Positions 53,870 through 64,000 of a stretch of DNA of 64,000 bases are shown piece by piece. How positions within the stretch are numbered: the first letter of the stretch is position 1; the number at the start of each line of letters is the position of its first letter. The stretch is from Candolleomyces eurysporus (lineage: Eukaryota; Basidiomycota; Agaricomycetes; Agaricales; Psathyrellaceae). The translations under genes and the position numbers were made by a program. The notes beneath the pieces were generated by a model, which was not told where the DNA came from, made no database searches, and worked only from the letters and a program-made list of their open reading frames with translations. The stretch spans positions 24,481 to 88,480 of the forward strand of contig JANBPK010000941.1 of assembly GCA_027579435.1 (NCBI GenBank), read 5' to 3'.

Positions 53870-55925
53870 ATGTCGGATCTCGATTTCTCTCGCGTTCATT
53901 CTTCCCCAGGGCTGGGACAACCTTTGGAGTATGTCCCCGCGAAGGACGACCCATTGTACGTCCGCGAGTCGATTGGCAACGCTCTAGTGAGAGAACGGCT
54001 ATGCAGGTGCACACAACCCGACGTTTTGAGAAAGCAAAGTGATATTAATCGGCCTACTTTAGCTTGCCTTTGACTACTCTGCGAGAATTTGCAATGTTGG
54101 AATTCATCAATCGAATCACAGATAAACAAGAGTGGCACAAGAAGGTAGTAGGAACCGTCGTTCTTTTCGATTTGCTTGTCTGAATTTGAGGTGCTGCAGG
54201 TTTTCGACGACAATATTGTCGCGAAATGGAGAGCCGAGGTCAAGTCCGGCAGGGAAGATTTCACCGAGAAGATGTTCGAGTATTGTATTCAGGAACTCAG
54301 ATACCGCGCAGAAAGGTTCGAGCCCAATTCGTCCAAGCGCGGCGCGATAGTTGTCTTCAATGGCAAAGTCGTAAAATCCGACCACGCCGTTCCTGAGGGG
54401 GTCAAGTTGGCTCTCCAAAGCGCCATCAAGCCTTTGGAGAGCGTCCCTGAAGCTCAGAACGACTGGCACCCCGGATCGAACGGCCAGGTTCTCGGCCTCG
54501 TACACCCCAGCTTATATCCACTCGTTTATGGAAAGACAAAGGTTCTGCCCCCTGGTAGTCAGGTTACCACGCTGGAGGACTGTATTTCTCGCTGTGGAGA
54601 GGGCGGAGTGATTCCAACCCCCGTTGCGAAAGGCAACAGAGTGCATTATGATTCCATGTCCTGCGACACCTACGACCCTTACAGCACAAAGTTCCAGTGG
54701 CTCCCGTGCGAGGTGGATATCTCTGGAGATCGCCCCAAGTGAGTAGTAGCTTCTTCATGAATGTTGCAGAACTCACCTGGCGTGCCCAGAATTCTCTCTT
54801 ATATCAACAATCTTCATCCGGAGAAGCACAAGGACCTCTACTACTCGATTGAGGACGCCATCGAGGCAGCGATACCCCTCTGGGAAATATCGATTGCGGG
54901 GATCAACCTGGAGGATCCATACAGTGCCGCACCAGAGTTCCAACGGATCCGTTATTCCCGCGTTCAATATACCCCAGACTTCCAATGCATCCCTCGATCC
55001 GATTTTCCTCCAATGTTTCCAGGGGAAGGAGAGAACGATTACCATTGGCGTAAGATTGCCTGGTGGGAGGACAATCGGACCTTGGTCATTCCAGAGCCAG
55101 ATCTTCCCTTCGACTATGAACGATATGAATTGTCTAACTCTGACACTTTCAGTCTTAAGGAGGTTTATGCCAAACGTGGAAGACCATTGCAGATCATTGT
55201 GAAGATCGAGAATATCGAGCTCACTCCCGAAAAACCAGCGTATGGAGGTAGGATGTGGCACGTTGAAGGAAAACTCGTAGGTCCAAAATCCTTCTCTGAG
55301 TCCTTTTTCATGTTCAACTTGGGCTCCCCAGAACGAGCATATCTGTGCCACAGCGATCTACTACCACTCGTGCTCCAACATCACAGATCCTTGTCTGGCA
55401 TTCCGTCAAGTTATCTCTGACGAAGCTGAGGCATGTATCGACTATGAGCAAGACAACAGCGCCTGGCTCCAAGCAATCTTCGGGTGCGAGCACAACGGGC
55501 CGAAGGTTCAGGCGGCAGGGGCCGTCAAGACTCTAGAAGGTCGTCTCATCACATTCCCTAATATCCTTCAACATGGCGTCGAGCGATTCAAGCTGGCGGA
55601 TCGAACAAAGCCAGGTCACATGAAAATCGTCGCATTGCTCCTTGTCGATCCGAACGTGCGTATCATCAGCACAGCGAGCGTTCCATGCCAGCGGCTGGAC
55701 TGGTGGAAGGAAGCCAACATCACTCAGGTACCTCCTAACGGTTCGCCTAATCTCTTGGAGAGTCTGCCGGTCGAAGTGCAGGATCAAGTCTTCGACCAAA
55801 TTCAAGAGTTTCCAATACCCCTCCAGAAGGCGAAGGAGTTGAGGTCGAAATTGGTGGGAGAGCGGAGGAACTTCGCGTTGGACAACCAGAAATTTATTGA
55901 GGGCCGTACATTCTCCTTATGTTAG
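53870..55925 (+). CDS. DUF4246-domain protein, five exons (612 aa)
   Basis: Exons 53870-54006, 54063-54144, 54200-54738, 54790-55276 and 55332-55925 join in phase; introns are 51-56 nt, GT-AG. Conserved DUF4246 segments in order are 'TTLREFAMLEFIN', 'VFDDNIVAKWRAE', 'DWHPGSNGQVLGLVHPSLYP', 'LEDCISRCGEGGVIP', 'KFQWLPCEVDI', 'LSYINNLHPEKHKDLY', 'IIVKIENIELTPEKPAYGG', 'MWHVEGKL' joined across the last intron to 'NEHICATAIYYHSCSNIT', 'RLITFPNILQHGVERFKLAD' and 'HMKIVALLLVDPNVRIIST'. The His residues of WHVEG and NILQHGV are candidate metal ligands, which would fit an oxygenase-like fold, but the reaction of this fungal family is not established. Length and motif order are as expected for a complete member. 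It sits between two foldback elements and shares nothing with the NLR array. Confidence 0.93.
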
Positions 55926-56192
55926 AGCTAGACGCGGTCACGATTACTGTGAATTTGACTGTCTTGTGGTTTTGGACGCCACAGGCAAACTTGCAATCGA
56001 CGTTCCATCCATAGAGTCCGGATGTATGATGTATGAATCTGACACGACTCTCTAGTTTAGCGCATCACAGGCAGATTCTAGAGGTAGGTAGGTAGGTAGA
56101 CGGCACAAGGTTCCAATAAATAACGGCCGGTTTCCACAGAGTAATGCATTTTAGCGTTCTTGCAATTTTTGGGAATCTGTCTAGGAATCATA
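55926..56192. other. 3' flank of the DUF4246 gene with (GGTA)4
   Basis: Probable 3' UTR and spacer. GGTA is repeated four times at 56083-56098. No gene is seen. Confidence 0.5.
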
Positions 56193-57112
56193 TGGCGGTC
56201 AAATGTAACATTTATTATAATGCACCACAAACTATTATCGATACACCACATTTCACGAAATCGAGTCCAGTTGAAGGGTTTAAGTGAATTTAGTGTACAC
56301 TACCGTCCCAGGTTGCGAAATGCACCACAAACNTTTCTCGAGTACACAAACTTTTCTTATGTACACAAACTTTTTCCGAGTGCACCACAAACTTTTCTCG
56401 AGCGCACCACAAACTTTTCGTTAGCGTGCATCTGCAAACACTCCAAGGTCGGTCAGCTCAGCTTGGTTTCAAACACTGACAAAGGTCGTTCGAAAGAGGC
56501 TAATTACCACTGCTAAATTTGGAGCCACTTGGCTGCGCACGTAGAGGACTCAGCTACAGCAGTAGGTGCCCGAGTCAGAATTAATACTATTAGATTCAGC
56601 AGTGCGACAGCCTGAGCCCGTCTGAGCCACCGAGTGAATGGACGGTGATTCTTCAGCTCTCCTTTGGACTCAGGAGTCTTCCTACCAGGGGTAAGATGGC
56701 GGTGTTCATGCACATGGGTCACATTTTCATTGCAGAGCTGGGTGCTGCCAGTGTTTGAGAGCGATAGGCTATGTGATCGACGGTGGTGATCGTCCTCGTT
56801 CAACTTTCAAACGACGATGGTGATGTATCGATCAACCGGCTTTGTTGGTGTTTGAAACCGAGCTGAGCTGACCGACCTTGGAGTGTTTGCAGATGCACGC
56901 TAACGAAAAGTTTGTGGTGCACTTGGAAAAAGTTTGTGTACGTAAGAAAAGTTTGTGGTGTACTTCCCAAAAGTTTGTGGTGCATTTCGCAACCTGGGAC
57001 GGTAGTGTACACTAAATTCACTTAAACCCTTCAACTGGACTCGATTTCGTGAAATGTGGTGTATCGATAATAGTTTGTGGTGCATTATAATAAATGTTAC
57101 ATTTGACCGCCA
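56193..57112. mobile_element. 920-bp foldback transposon with ~300-bp inverted repeats
   Basis: The left arm (about 56193-56490) and right arm (about 56815-57112) are near-perfect reverse complements starting TGGCGGTCAAATGTAAC. TA dinucleotides at 56191-56192 and 57113-57114 flank the ends, the target duplication of many cut-and-paste elements. Both arms carry a tandem array of a ~20-25 bp unit (CACCACAAACTTTTCTCGAG and variants), about five units on the left and four on the right, the left one with an N at 56333. The unique centre has no transposase. A 96-codon minus-strand frame (56803-56513) with a hydrophobic stretch ('AVALLNLIVLILTRAPTAVA') fills it but is unrecognised. Non-autonomous. 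Confidence 0.85.
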
Positions 57113-57416
57113 TAGATCAAAGGATCGTCATGGAGGGTAAACAGAATTCTACTACATGTTTGGGTAAAGGAGTAGATCGAGAAGAAATCAAGCTCTTTCC
57201 AAACAACCTTGAGCCGTCAAATCCATATTCAAAGTGAAAGTGTCACCCTCCAGCTCTGCGGACACCCTACACAATTCCAACCTATCACACCTGCCATACG
57301 CAGCAGCCGTCACAAACATCATCCTTCGTACACTTTCCGCGGAGCTAAGAGAATTCAAAACCAGCGTCTCCAGGAGAGGAAGCATGTGAAGCGCTTAGGC
57401 GTCCTTGCAGACCTCA
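57113..57416. other. 3' flank of F-box copy 1
   Basis: The part from about 57355 is the downstream segment shared by the three F-box units (compare 59190-59283 and 61020-61090). No gene is seen. Confidence 0.5.
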
Positions 57417-58541
57417 CTAAGTGCTTACAGCAGGTGGGGCCGGGGACCTATCATCTTGCGCAAAATCTGAGGAAAGGTTGTTGCTGGAGGAGACTTCTGC
57501 TGCCAGTGAACCTGAATTTAGGTGGTCCCCAAATTCAAATACTTGAAGCTTGCAGTTGGACCTTTCCAGTAATTTGAGAAGAGATTTCCGACCACACGTT
57601 GTTATCTCCGGTTGCTCGGGTTTGTCAAATGCATTGGGGAAGCGGAGTGTGCGAAGGGAAGGTAGGGTAAGTTTGTCGAAGACTGCGCTAATAGCATGAT
57701 TAATGTGTTCCTCAGAACAAATGACAAAGTTGTCGATATGCATGGACTGAAGGTGGCGCATTGTGATATGTGGCCTCTCAATTTCGGGAATGCTATCCAC
57801 CCCGAGAAATAGGAGCGATATATGCTGGAGATTCTGCATCGAAGGCGACAGAGTGTGAAGGAAGGACGTGGGCCCAAGGCTGGCGAACGTGAGTTTCGTT
57901 AGGCGATTCCAAGGGACGATGTCCATCAATCGACTGTTATTGTCATAGTTGTCGATGTCGTTCCCAAAAGCGATAGACTGGATCACGGGAGACGAGCATA
58001 GCGCATGGAGAAGACGGCAGTACCCAGCTACCGTCCAACTGTACAGGCGGAATTCAAACCCTCGGAGATTCAGGGCCATAACATTGAATGATCCAAATGA
58101 AGGCTCGACTTCATATGAGAAGTTCAAGGAAATGTATCTCCACCGTTGTTGCTGCGATATTGCAAGGCAGATAATTTGCCCCCCAATGTTTTACCTGAAG
58201 CTCAACATCCCATTTTGCCTGAGAGTGAGATCCAGAGGGTGTGCCCCGTCTAGTCCAGCAGAGCGCTCAAGCCAGAGCTCAAACGCCTTGAGACACCCTT
58301 GACAAGACATGCTGAAGTTGTAGCAGATCGTGGCCCACAGTTGTGGGATGGAGATCGCCGTCTCCCTCCATAAGCGACAAACTTGGGTCAGGTCGGTGGG
58401 AAACGTCTGGGAATCAGGATAGGCTGCGATACATCGTCGGCGGTATGGTCTGCCGTTATCAACCTGCTTCATCCTCGAGCGGTCGTGCACATATTGGATG
58501 AAGATCTCTCCCAGAATCTCGGGTGGGAGTAAGGTGTTCAT
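57417..58541 (-). pseudogene. F-box/LRR-like protein, tandem copy 1, with premature stop
   Basis: The start at Met 58541 ('MNTLLPPEILGEIFIQYVHD') matches copies 2 and 3; the upstream ATG of copy 3 is TTG here. The N-terminal F-box ('LPPEILGEIF', then 'QVCRLWRETAISIPQLWATI') would bind Skp1 in an SCF ubiquitin ligase. 'ELWLERSAG' and 'HPLDLTL' follow as in most agaric F-box proteins. An in-frame TAA near 58188-58190 sits where copy 2 has CAA, with one codon also lost. After it the same frame continues open for over 230 codons ('LTKLTFASLGPTSFLHTL', 'HITMRHLQSMHID', 'LTLPSLRTLRFPNAF') to 57417. The C-terminal region consists of LRR-like hydrophobic repeats that would bind a substrate. An intron that skips the stop does not keep the frame. 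Confidence 0.75.
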
Positions 58542-58599
58542 GGCAGGTGCTGGCGGTTCGTCAATTACTGGTGGTCCTACTAATGCGTCAGACAATCCA

Positions 58600-59283
58600 G
58601 ACTATGCCTAGAGCTTATAATTTCTACCACTCACTGCGTTCTTGAGCGTTTGGGCTGAGAGAAAGATGGGGCTGAGAGAGATCGATTGTGCAGCTCTTCA
58701 CCCTTGGGCAACAACAGCAGCAAACAATGAGCTTCGCATCTTATGCTTTGATTCAGCCACCAGGGGTGTATCGGTCAATATCTCAAACCCTAGGCTCAAC
58801 CAAGGCCTCTCCATCTGGACCCAATGGTGTCCTATATATTTTTCAAGCCTCCCCTCCCAATGTCGTCTTCTCTGAATCCACCCACCTTCCCGCTGGACCT
58901 CGTCCCATTCCCGATTCACCGTCTCCTTAACCATACGTCTCCCATCGAGCCACCGAATTCTTCAAATTCGAGGATGCCAGAAAATCTCCACAGCAAGTCA
59001 CTCTTCTAAACCATAAATCGCTGGGCTCCGTACGTATGCATTCATATTATTCAGTATAGAGCTCTTTTACGCAAAAAGCAACCTAAGCGGTCTTCTCCGA
59101 ATCCATCCTCCTCCCACCAAACGTCATCTCATTCTCCCGAGTCACCGTCTCCTGGCACAAAGGACCCCCATGCAACCACTCGCTTCTTCAAAACCAGCGT
59201 CTCCAGGAGAGGAAGCATGTGAAACGTTCAGGCGTCCTCGCAAACCTCACTGAGCGCTTACAGCAGGTGTGGCCGAGGATTTA
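58600..59283. repeat. Spacer of the F-box tandem array, unit 1-2
   Basis: It is highly similar to 60440-61130 and in part to 62270-62640. A plus-strand frame of 67 codons starting at 58728 ('MSFASYALIQPPGVYRS') is interrupted by a stop in the second unit, so it is probably not a gene. It may contain the upstream region of copy 1. Confidence 0.65.
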
Positions 59284-60385
59284 TCAATCGGGCACTATCA
59301 AATCTGCGAAGAAAAGGTTCTCGGTGGGGGCGATTTCTGCTGCCAGTGAATCTGGATTTCGGTGGTCCCCAAATTCGAATGTTTGAAGCTTGCAGTTGGA
59401 CCTTTCCAGTAATGCAAGAAGGGATTTCCGTCCACACGCTGTTATCTCCGGGTGCCGGGGTTTGTCAAATGCTTTNGGGGAAGCAGAGTGTGCGGAGGGA
59501 GGGTAGGGTAAGTTTGTCAAAGACTGCACTAATAACATGATTACCGTCCGATTCCCTATCATAAGTGGAAAAAACGCCGACATGGATGGATTGAAGGTGA
59601 CGCATTGTAATGTGTCGCATCCCAATTTCAGGAATGCTATCCATTCCGAGAAACAGGATTGATAGATGCTGAAGATTCTGCATCGAAGACGACAGAGTGT
59701 GAAGGAACGACCTGGGCTGAAGGCTGATGAACGTGAGTGTCGTGAGGCGATTCCAAGGGACGATATCCTTCAATTGACTGTCGTAGTCACGGTCGGGAGT
59801 CATACTCCCGAATTCGATGGACTGGATTACGGGAGACGAGCACAATGGACGGAGGAGACGGTGCCCAATTTCCGTCCAATGGTCCGGGGCGAGTAGGAAC
59901 CCTCGGAGATTCGGTGTCGTAATATTGAATGAATAAAATAAATCCTCGCCGTCAGAAGAAATTTCTAGGGAAAGGTATCTCCACCGTAGTTGCTGCGATA
60001 TTGCAAGGCAGATAATTTGCTTCAAAACGTTTTGCTTGTCCACCCTCAAATGGCAATGTTGCTTGATAGTGAGATCCAGAGGGTATGCCCCATCTACTCC
60101 AGCAGAGCGTTCAAGCCAGAGCTCGAACGTCTTGACACACCCTTGAAGGTTGGGCTTGAAGACATAGCAGATCGTGGCCCACAGTTGTGGGGTCGAGATC
60201 GCTGTCTCTCTCCACAACCGGCAAATTTGGGTCAGGTCGGTGGGTGACGTCTGGGAATCATGATATACTGTGATACATGACTGCCTGGGTCGATTGTATC
60301 CATCGACTTGCTTCATCTTTGGGCGGTCGTGCACATAATGGGTGAAGATCTCTCCCAGAATCTCCGGTGGGAGTAAGGTGTTCAT
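59284..60385 (-). CDS. F-box/LRR-like protein, tandem copy 2
   Basis: Starts 'MNTLLPPEILGEIFTHYVHD' at 60385, with the F-box continuing as 'QICRLWRETAISTPQLWATI'. Removing the N at 59476 after a homopolymer gives one open frame to 59284, about 366 aa. Downstream are 'ELWLERSAGVDGAYPLDLTI', 'QIICLAISQQLRWRYLSLEI' and LRR-like segments ('LTTLTFISLQPRSFLHTLSS', 'HITMRHLQSIHV', 'LTLPSLRTLCFPKAF' with the N removed), ending 'LQTFEFGDHRNPDSL'. No intron is needed. The F-box would couple Skp1 to an unknown target recognised by the C-terminal part. Of the three copies, 2 and 3 look functional. Confidence 0.82.
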
Positions 60386-60429
60386 GGCAGGTGCTGGCGG
60401 TTCGTCAATTGCCGGTGATCCTACTAATA

Positions 60430-61131
60430 CGTTAGAAAATCCAGAATAAGCCTAGAGCTTATAATTTCTACCACTCACTGCGTTCTTGAGCGTTTGGGCT
60501 GAGAGAAAGATGGGGCTGAGAGAGATCGATTGCGCAGCTCTTCCACTGGGTAACAACAACAGCAAACAATGAGCTTCGCATCTTATGCTTTGATTCAGCC
60601 ACCAGGGGTGTATCGGTCAATATCTCAAACCCTAGGCTCAACCTAGGCCTCTCCATCTGAACGCAATGGTGTCCTATATACTTTTCAAGCCTCCCCTCTC
60701 AATGTCGTCTTCTCTGAATTCACCCACCTTCCCACTAGACCTCGTCCCATTCCCGATTCACCGCCTCCTTAACCATCCAGCCACCGAATTCTTCAAATTT
60801 GAGGATGCCAGAAAATCTCCACAGCAATTCACTCTTCTAACCAAACATCGCTGGGCTCCGTACGTATGCATTCATATTATTCAGTATACATGAAGCTCTT
60901 TTACGCAAAGAACAACCTAAGTGGTCTTCTCCGAATCCATCCTCCTCCCGCCAAACGTCATCTTATTCTCCCGACTCACCATCTCCTGGAACAAAGGTCC
61001 CCCATCCGACTGCTCGCTTCTTCAACCAGCGTCTCCAGGAGAGAAAGCATGTGAAGCGTTCAGGCGTCCTCACAGACTATACTGGGTGTTGACAGCGGGT
61101 GCGGCCGAGGATTTATCAATGGAGGGCACCG
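60430..61131. repeat. Spacer of the F-box tandem array, unit 2-3
   Basis: A near-copy of 58600-59283 with small indels. The plus frame 60666-60893 differs in frame from its counterpart at 58824-59009. No gene is supported. Confidence 0.65.
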
Positions 61132-62250
61132 TCAAATCTGTGAAGGAAACCAGTTGTCGGTAGGGGCGATTTCGGTTGCCAGTGAATCCGGATTTCGGTG
61201 TTTCCCAAATTCGAACGTTTGCAGCTTGCAGTTGGACCTTTCCAGTAATGCAAAAATAGATTTCCGTCCACACGCTGTTATCTCCGGGTGGTCGGGTGGG
61301 GCGAATCCTTTGGGGAAGCGGAGTGTGTGGAGGGAGGGTAGGGTAAGTCCGTCGAAGACCGCACTAATAATATGATTACCGTCTTCCCCATCACTGGTGT
61401 AAAAATGGTCGATCTGCATGGATTGAAGGTGGCGCATTGTAATTTGTCGCGTCCCGATTTCGGGAATGCTATCCATTTCGAAATATAGGACTGATAGATG
61501 CTGAAGATTCTGCATCGAAGACGACAGAGTGTAAAGGAACGGCCTGAGCTGAAGGCAGAAGAACGTGAGAGTCGTTAGACGACTCCAAGGGACGATATCC
61601 TCCAACTGACTGTGGTAGTCATAGTCGGAAGTCATACTCTCGAATTCGATGGACTGGAGTACGGGAGACGAGCACAACGGACGGAGGAGACGGTACACAA
61701 TTTCCGGCCAACAGCGCAGGGCGATTCGGAGCCCTCGGAGATTCGGTGTCCTAACTTTGAATGGATAAAATACAGGCTCGCTGTCAGGAGAAAGGTCCAA
61801 GGAAAGGTATCTCCACCGTCGTTGCTGCGATATTGCAAGGCGGATAATTTGCCTCAATATGTTTTGGTCGTCCACCCTCAAAAGGCAAAATTGCTTGGTA
61901 GTGATAGTGAGATCCAGAGGGTATGCCCCGTCTTGTCCAGCAGAGCGCTCAAGCCAGAGCTCGAACGTCTTGACACACCCTTGGTGGCCGGGCATGAACT
62001 CATAGCAGATCGTGGCCCACAGTTGTGGGGTCGAGATCGCTGTCTCTCTCCACGAGCGGCAAATTTGGGTCAGGTCGGTGGGTAACGTCTGCGAGTCACG
62101 ATATACTGTGATACATGGCCAGCTGGGTGGATCGTATTCATCAACTTGTTTCTTCTTTGGGCGGTCATGCACATAATGGGTGAAGATCATTCCCAGAATC
62201 TCNGGTGGGAGTGAGGTGCTCATGGCAGGTCCTACTAATACGTCAGACAT
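61132..62250 (-). CDS. F-box/LRR-like protein, tandem copy 3
   Basis: An open frame of 372 codons. The first Met at 62250 ('MSDVLVGPAM') has lost its ATG in copies 1 and 2. An internal Met at 62223 ('MSTSLPPEILGMIF') corresponds to their likely start. The N at 62203 falls in the third position of a Pro codon (CCN), so it does not affect the product. The F-box is 'LPPEILGMIFTHYVHD…QICRSWRETAISTPQLWATI', followed by 'ELWLERSAGQDGAYPLDLTI' and LRR-like stretches ('LTTLTFFCLQLRPFLYTLSS', 'QITMRHLQSMQID', 'LTLPSLHTLRFPKGF'). It shares C-terminal 'LLERSNCKLQTFEFG' with copy 2. Presumed SCF substrate receptor; substrate unknown. Confidence 0.85.
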   Translation of the reverse strand: MSDVLVGPAMSTSLPXEILGMIFTHYVHDRPKKKQVDEYDPPSWPCITVYRDSQTLPTDLTQICRSWRETAISTPQLWATICYEFMPGHQGCVKTFELWLERSAGQDGAYPLDLTITTKQFCLLRVDDQNILRQIIRLAISQQRRWRYLSLDLSPDSEPVFYPFKVRTPNLRGLRIALRCWPEIVYRLLRPLCSSPVLQSIEFESMTSDYDYHSQLEDIVPWSRLTTLTFFCLQLRPFLYTLSSSMQNLQHLSVLYFEMDSIPEIGTRQITMRHLQSMQIDHFYTSDGEDGNHIISAVFDGLTLPSLHTLRFPKGFAPPDHPEITACGRKSIFALLERSNCKLQTFEFGKHRNPDSLATEIAPTDNWFPSQI

Positions 62251-62259
62251 TGCATATTA

Positions 62260-63278
62260 GACTCAGAGATGAACATTTCCGCTACTCACTCACCGTGTTG
62301 CTTGAGCGTCTCGGGCTGAGAGAGAGAGAGATCGATTGGGCCACCCTTTACCCCCCAGGCAGCAACAGCAGCAAACAATGAACCCCGCCCTAAACCATCT
62401 TACCTCACTATGACTTGATTCAGCAGTCACTCCTTCCCCATACTATGGAATGATAGGAAATCAGCATGGCACTCTCGCATTCCATACGATACGTCTCCCC
62501 CGAGAGCGCTATGCATGATCTCCACAGGAAGCTTCTCTTGTAATAAGGCATCGCTCAACTCTGTATGTATGTATGCATTCACATTATTCAGTATAAAGCT
62601 CTTTTATACAAAAAACGACCAAAGCGGCTGATTAAAAGTCCTCCCCAACCTAAATACAAGGAGGGAGGTTAAGAAGAAGAGAAGATGAAGAGAAGAATAC
62701 GACGAAACCACAGGTGGGGCAGGTGGGCAGAGCGCCTCCGGAAGCTAAGTAGCTACAAAGAACAATCACGACGCTCCAGTTAAAGGCGCTTGCTCCAAGC
62801 CGAGCGAGTCAAAGACGGAAGAATGAATGAATGAAGGGAATGAAGGAACGGAGTCCGGTAGAGCTCTCCCAGGAGAAAATCGGACGGACGATCTACGACT
62901 ACGATTCAAGGAGGGGAGAGAAGGAGAACTGAAGCACTGGCTACATAAATACGAGAGGAGGATATATATCCGGCGTCCGGATTTTTTTGTAAGGGAGAGA
63001 AGGTGCATAGTGATACAACATTGATGGATGGATCCAGGATGAATGACGAAAAATGGGAGAGGACATAGAGTGATCGTTGGTCAACGCGAGGGGTCGACGG
63101 CATGAAGACAACGTGGTTGAGGTTCGACAGAGGGCACTCCAAGTCGCTTGTGGATGGACTCGACAGAGCGAGGGATGTGGGTAGAAGGCCACTCGAATGG
63201 GGATGGCGGTATGGCTATATGTTGAAGCTGGTGCCTTGAATGTGGGGGGGGCTATAAATAGAGGACTGGAAAGCATAT
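62260..63278. other. Spacer with purine-rich and simple-repeat tracts
   Basis: Its left part resembles the F-box unit spacers. 62640-62710 and 62820-62960 are strongly purine-rich, with GAGA and GAATGAAT runs. A TATAAATA at about 63252-63259 on the plus strand faces the end of the glycosyltransferase gene and has no obvious gene after it. No coding region is supported. Confidence 0.5.
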
Positions 63279-64000
63279 TTAAAGCTTCCCAGCAACCCGA
63301 TCCTCAATCAACTTCGCAACTGAAGGCCCATGCACAGGGATCGCGTTCTTCTGGAAGCAGTCTGGATAATTCACGTCAGGCTTCTCCGGCCACGTCTTGG
63401 CGGTATCGTTCCACATCGCCCAATGCCTCATACCCAAACTCTTCGCCGTCCACCAATAATCATGGGCAAACCCAGGCGGGCAGAAGATCTCAATAACACT
63501 CGACACCTTCGTAGGCTTCATCCACACAAGATGTGTCAACCCATTCCCATGAACGCCCAACAAGATCGTCGTGCGCGCAGCAGCCTGCACCTGCTGGTCC
63601 TTTGTCAAATGCTCGGCCTGCAACACGTCAAACGACCAAGGCGGCGGAACCTCTTCGGTTGAACCACCCTTTGGCGCGTTCCCATGCTTCTTCGCCGCCA
63701 ACGCAACAGCCTTCTTCACCCGCGTCTCAACGACCTCCCTCTCCTCATTCTTCCTCTTGACAAGCTCATTCACCGCCTCCACCATCGCATCATGATCCTC
63801 CTTGACCAACTTTCTGTTCCTCGCACTCTGCCTCGAGATGTACGTGATGACAACCTCGGACGGCAGTGGGCAGCGCAGCCTGGAACTCTTNCCCCCACAT
63901 CCACAGGCTCCCTCGTCTTGTCCGCCGNCCCCATCAACCTTGGTCTGGTCCACCGAAAACGCAATCTGCGAGCCATCAAGCACGCCCCCATGCGCACTAA
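63279..64000 (-). CDS. GT61 / EOGT-like glycosyltransferase, 5' end outside the window
   Basis: The minus frame ends at 63279 and runs off the right edge, so only the C-terminal ~240 residues are seen. Family landmarks are 'EVVITYISRQSARNRKL', 'LVKEDHDAMVEAVNEL', 'FDVLQAEHLTKDQQVQ', 'ILLGVHGNGLTHLVWM' (nucleotide-sugar binding core), 'SSVIEIFCPPGFAHDYWW' and 'AIPVHGPSVAKLIEDRV'. This fits the DUF563/GT61 family that includes EOGT-type O-GlcNAc and xylosyl transferases, usually type II membrane proteins of the ER or Golgi; the membrane anchor would lie outside the window. Ns at 63891 and 63928 leave the frame between them uncertain; reading both as bases keeps the frame, deleting both would not. 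Confidence 0.87.
   Translation of the reverse strand, partial: SAHGGVLDGSQIAFSVDQTKVDGXGGQDEGACGCGXKSSRLRCPLPSEVVITYISRQSARNRKLVKEDHDAMVEAVNELVKRKNEEREVVETRVKKAVALAAKKHGNAPKGGSTEEVPPPWSFDVLQAEHLTKDQQVQAAARTTILLGVHGNGLTHLVWMKPTKVSSVIEIFCPPGFAHDYWWTAKSLGMRHWAMWNDTAKTWPEKPDVNYPDCFQKNAIPVHGPSVAKLIEDRVAGKL

Noticed and set aside
58188..58190. Repeat-induced point mutation as the cause of the F-box stop
   Set aside because: A single change is not evidence; the three units show no general excess of C to T changes that I could see by eye.
58188..58231. An intron that would remove the premature stop in F-box copy 1
   Set aside because: The GT…CAG available there shifts the reading frame relative to copies 2 and 3.
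58728..58930. 67-codon plus-strand gene divergent to F-box copy 1
   Set aside because: The near-identical second unit has a stop in the same frame, and no family resemblance was seen.
63252..63259. TATAAATA as promoter of a plus-strand gene
   Set aside because: No plausible plus-strand gene follows; the region is the 3' end of the antisense glycosyltransferase.

Overview
The window looks like a gene-dense stretch of an Agaricomycete (mushroom-forming basidiomycete) nuclear genome. The evidence is many 50-65 nt GT-AG introns together with families typical of that group: FunK1 protein kinases, NACHT-type NLR-like NTPases, agaric F-box/LRR-like proteins, a DUF4246 protein, a CE4 chitin deacetylase and a GT61-type glycosyltransferase. 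I saw no ribosomal RNA, tRNA, CRISPR array or bacterial operon layout. Gene models were built by reading exons by hand and checking splice phase; paralogues in the window served as the main internal control.

Layout. (1) 1-11.5 kb is an old segmental duplication with the order FunK1 remnant, small TKL-like kinase, chitin deacetylase. The left copy (1-4.5 kb) is degenerate. The right copy (6.1-11.5 kb) keeps a splice-consistent 309-aa kinase (7776-9001) and a complete 13-exon, 436-aa chitin deacetylase (9488-11547), both on the minus strand. (2) 13.2-18.7 kb holds two tandem plus-strand FunK1 kinases. The first is a clear pseudogene. The second keeps its kinase core but carries a 230-bp TA-flanked miniature transposon in its 5' part. 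(3) 19.7-20.0 kb holds a small gene of unknown function. (4) 21.4-52.5 kb is a tandem array of six minus-strand NACHT genes (called A to F here) in repeat units of very roughly 3-7 kb. Five reconstruct to the same five-exon model (834, 851, 842, 833 and 844 aa for A, B, C, E and F); D is a deletion pseudogene. (5) 53.9-55.9 kb is a five-exon DUF4246 gene (612 aa), with a palindromic hairpin element before it and a 920-bp long-TIR foldback element after it. (6) 57.4-62.3 kb is a tandem triplication of an F-box gene on a ~1.84-kb period. (7) The right edge holds the 3' end of a GT61/EOGT-like glycosyltransferase.

The most interesting region is the NLR-like array. Each protein has a tiny N-terminal exon ending in a conserved Asn/Gln-rich motif, a NACHT NTPase, two tandem copies of a ~100-residue winged-helix-like module, and a conserved multi-exon C-terminus with no WD40, ankyrin or TPR repeats. 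Copy C looks like a mosaic of the two sequence subgroups. This is the pattern expected of a rapidly evolving self/non-self or defence NLR cluster, but that role is inferred from family knowledge and not shown by the sequence.

The sequence holds 13 single N characters, most at the ends of homopolymers. In four places inside genes (22199, 24009, 36320, 59476) deleting the N restores the frame exactly, so the corresponding frameshifts are probably assembly artefacts.
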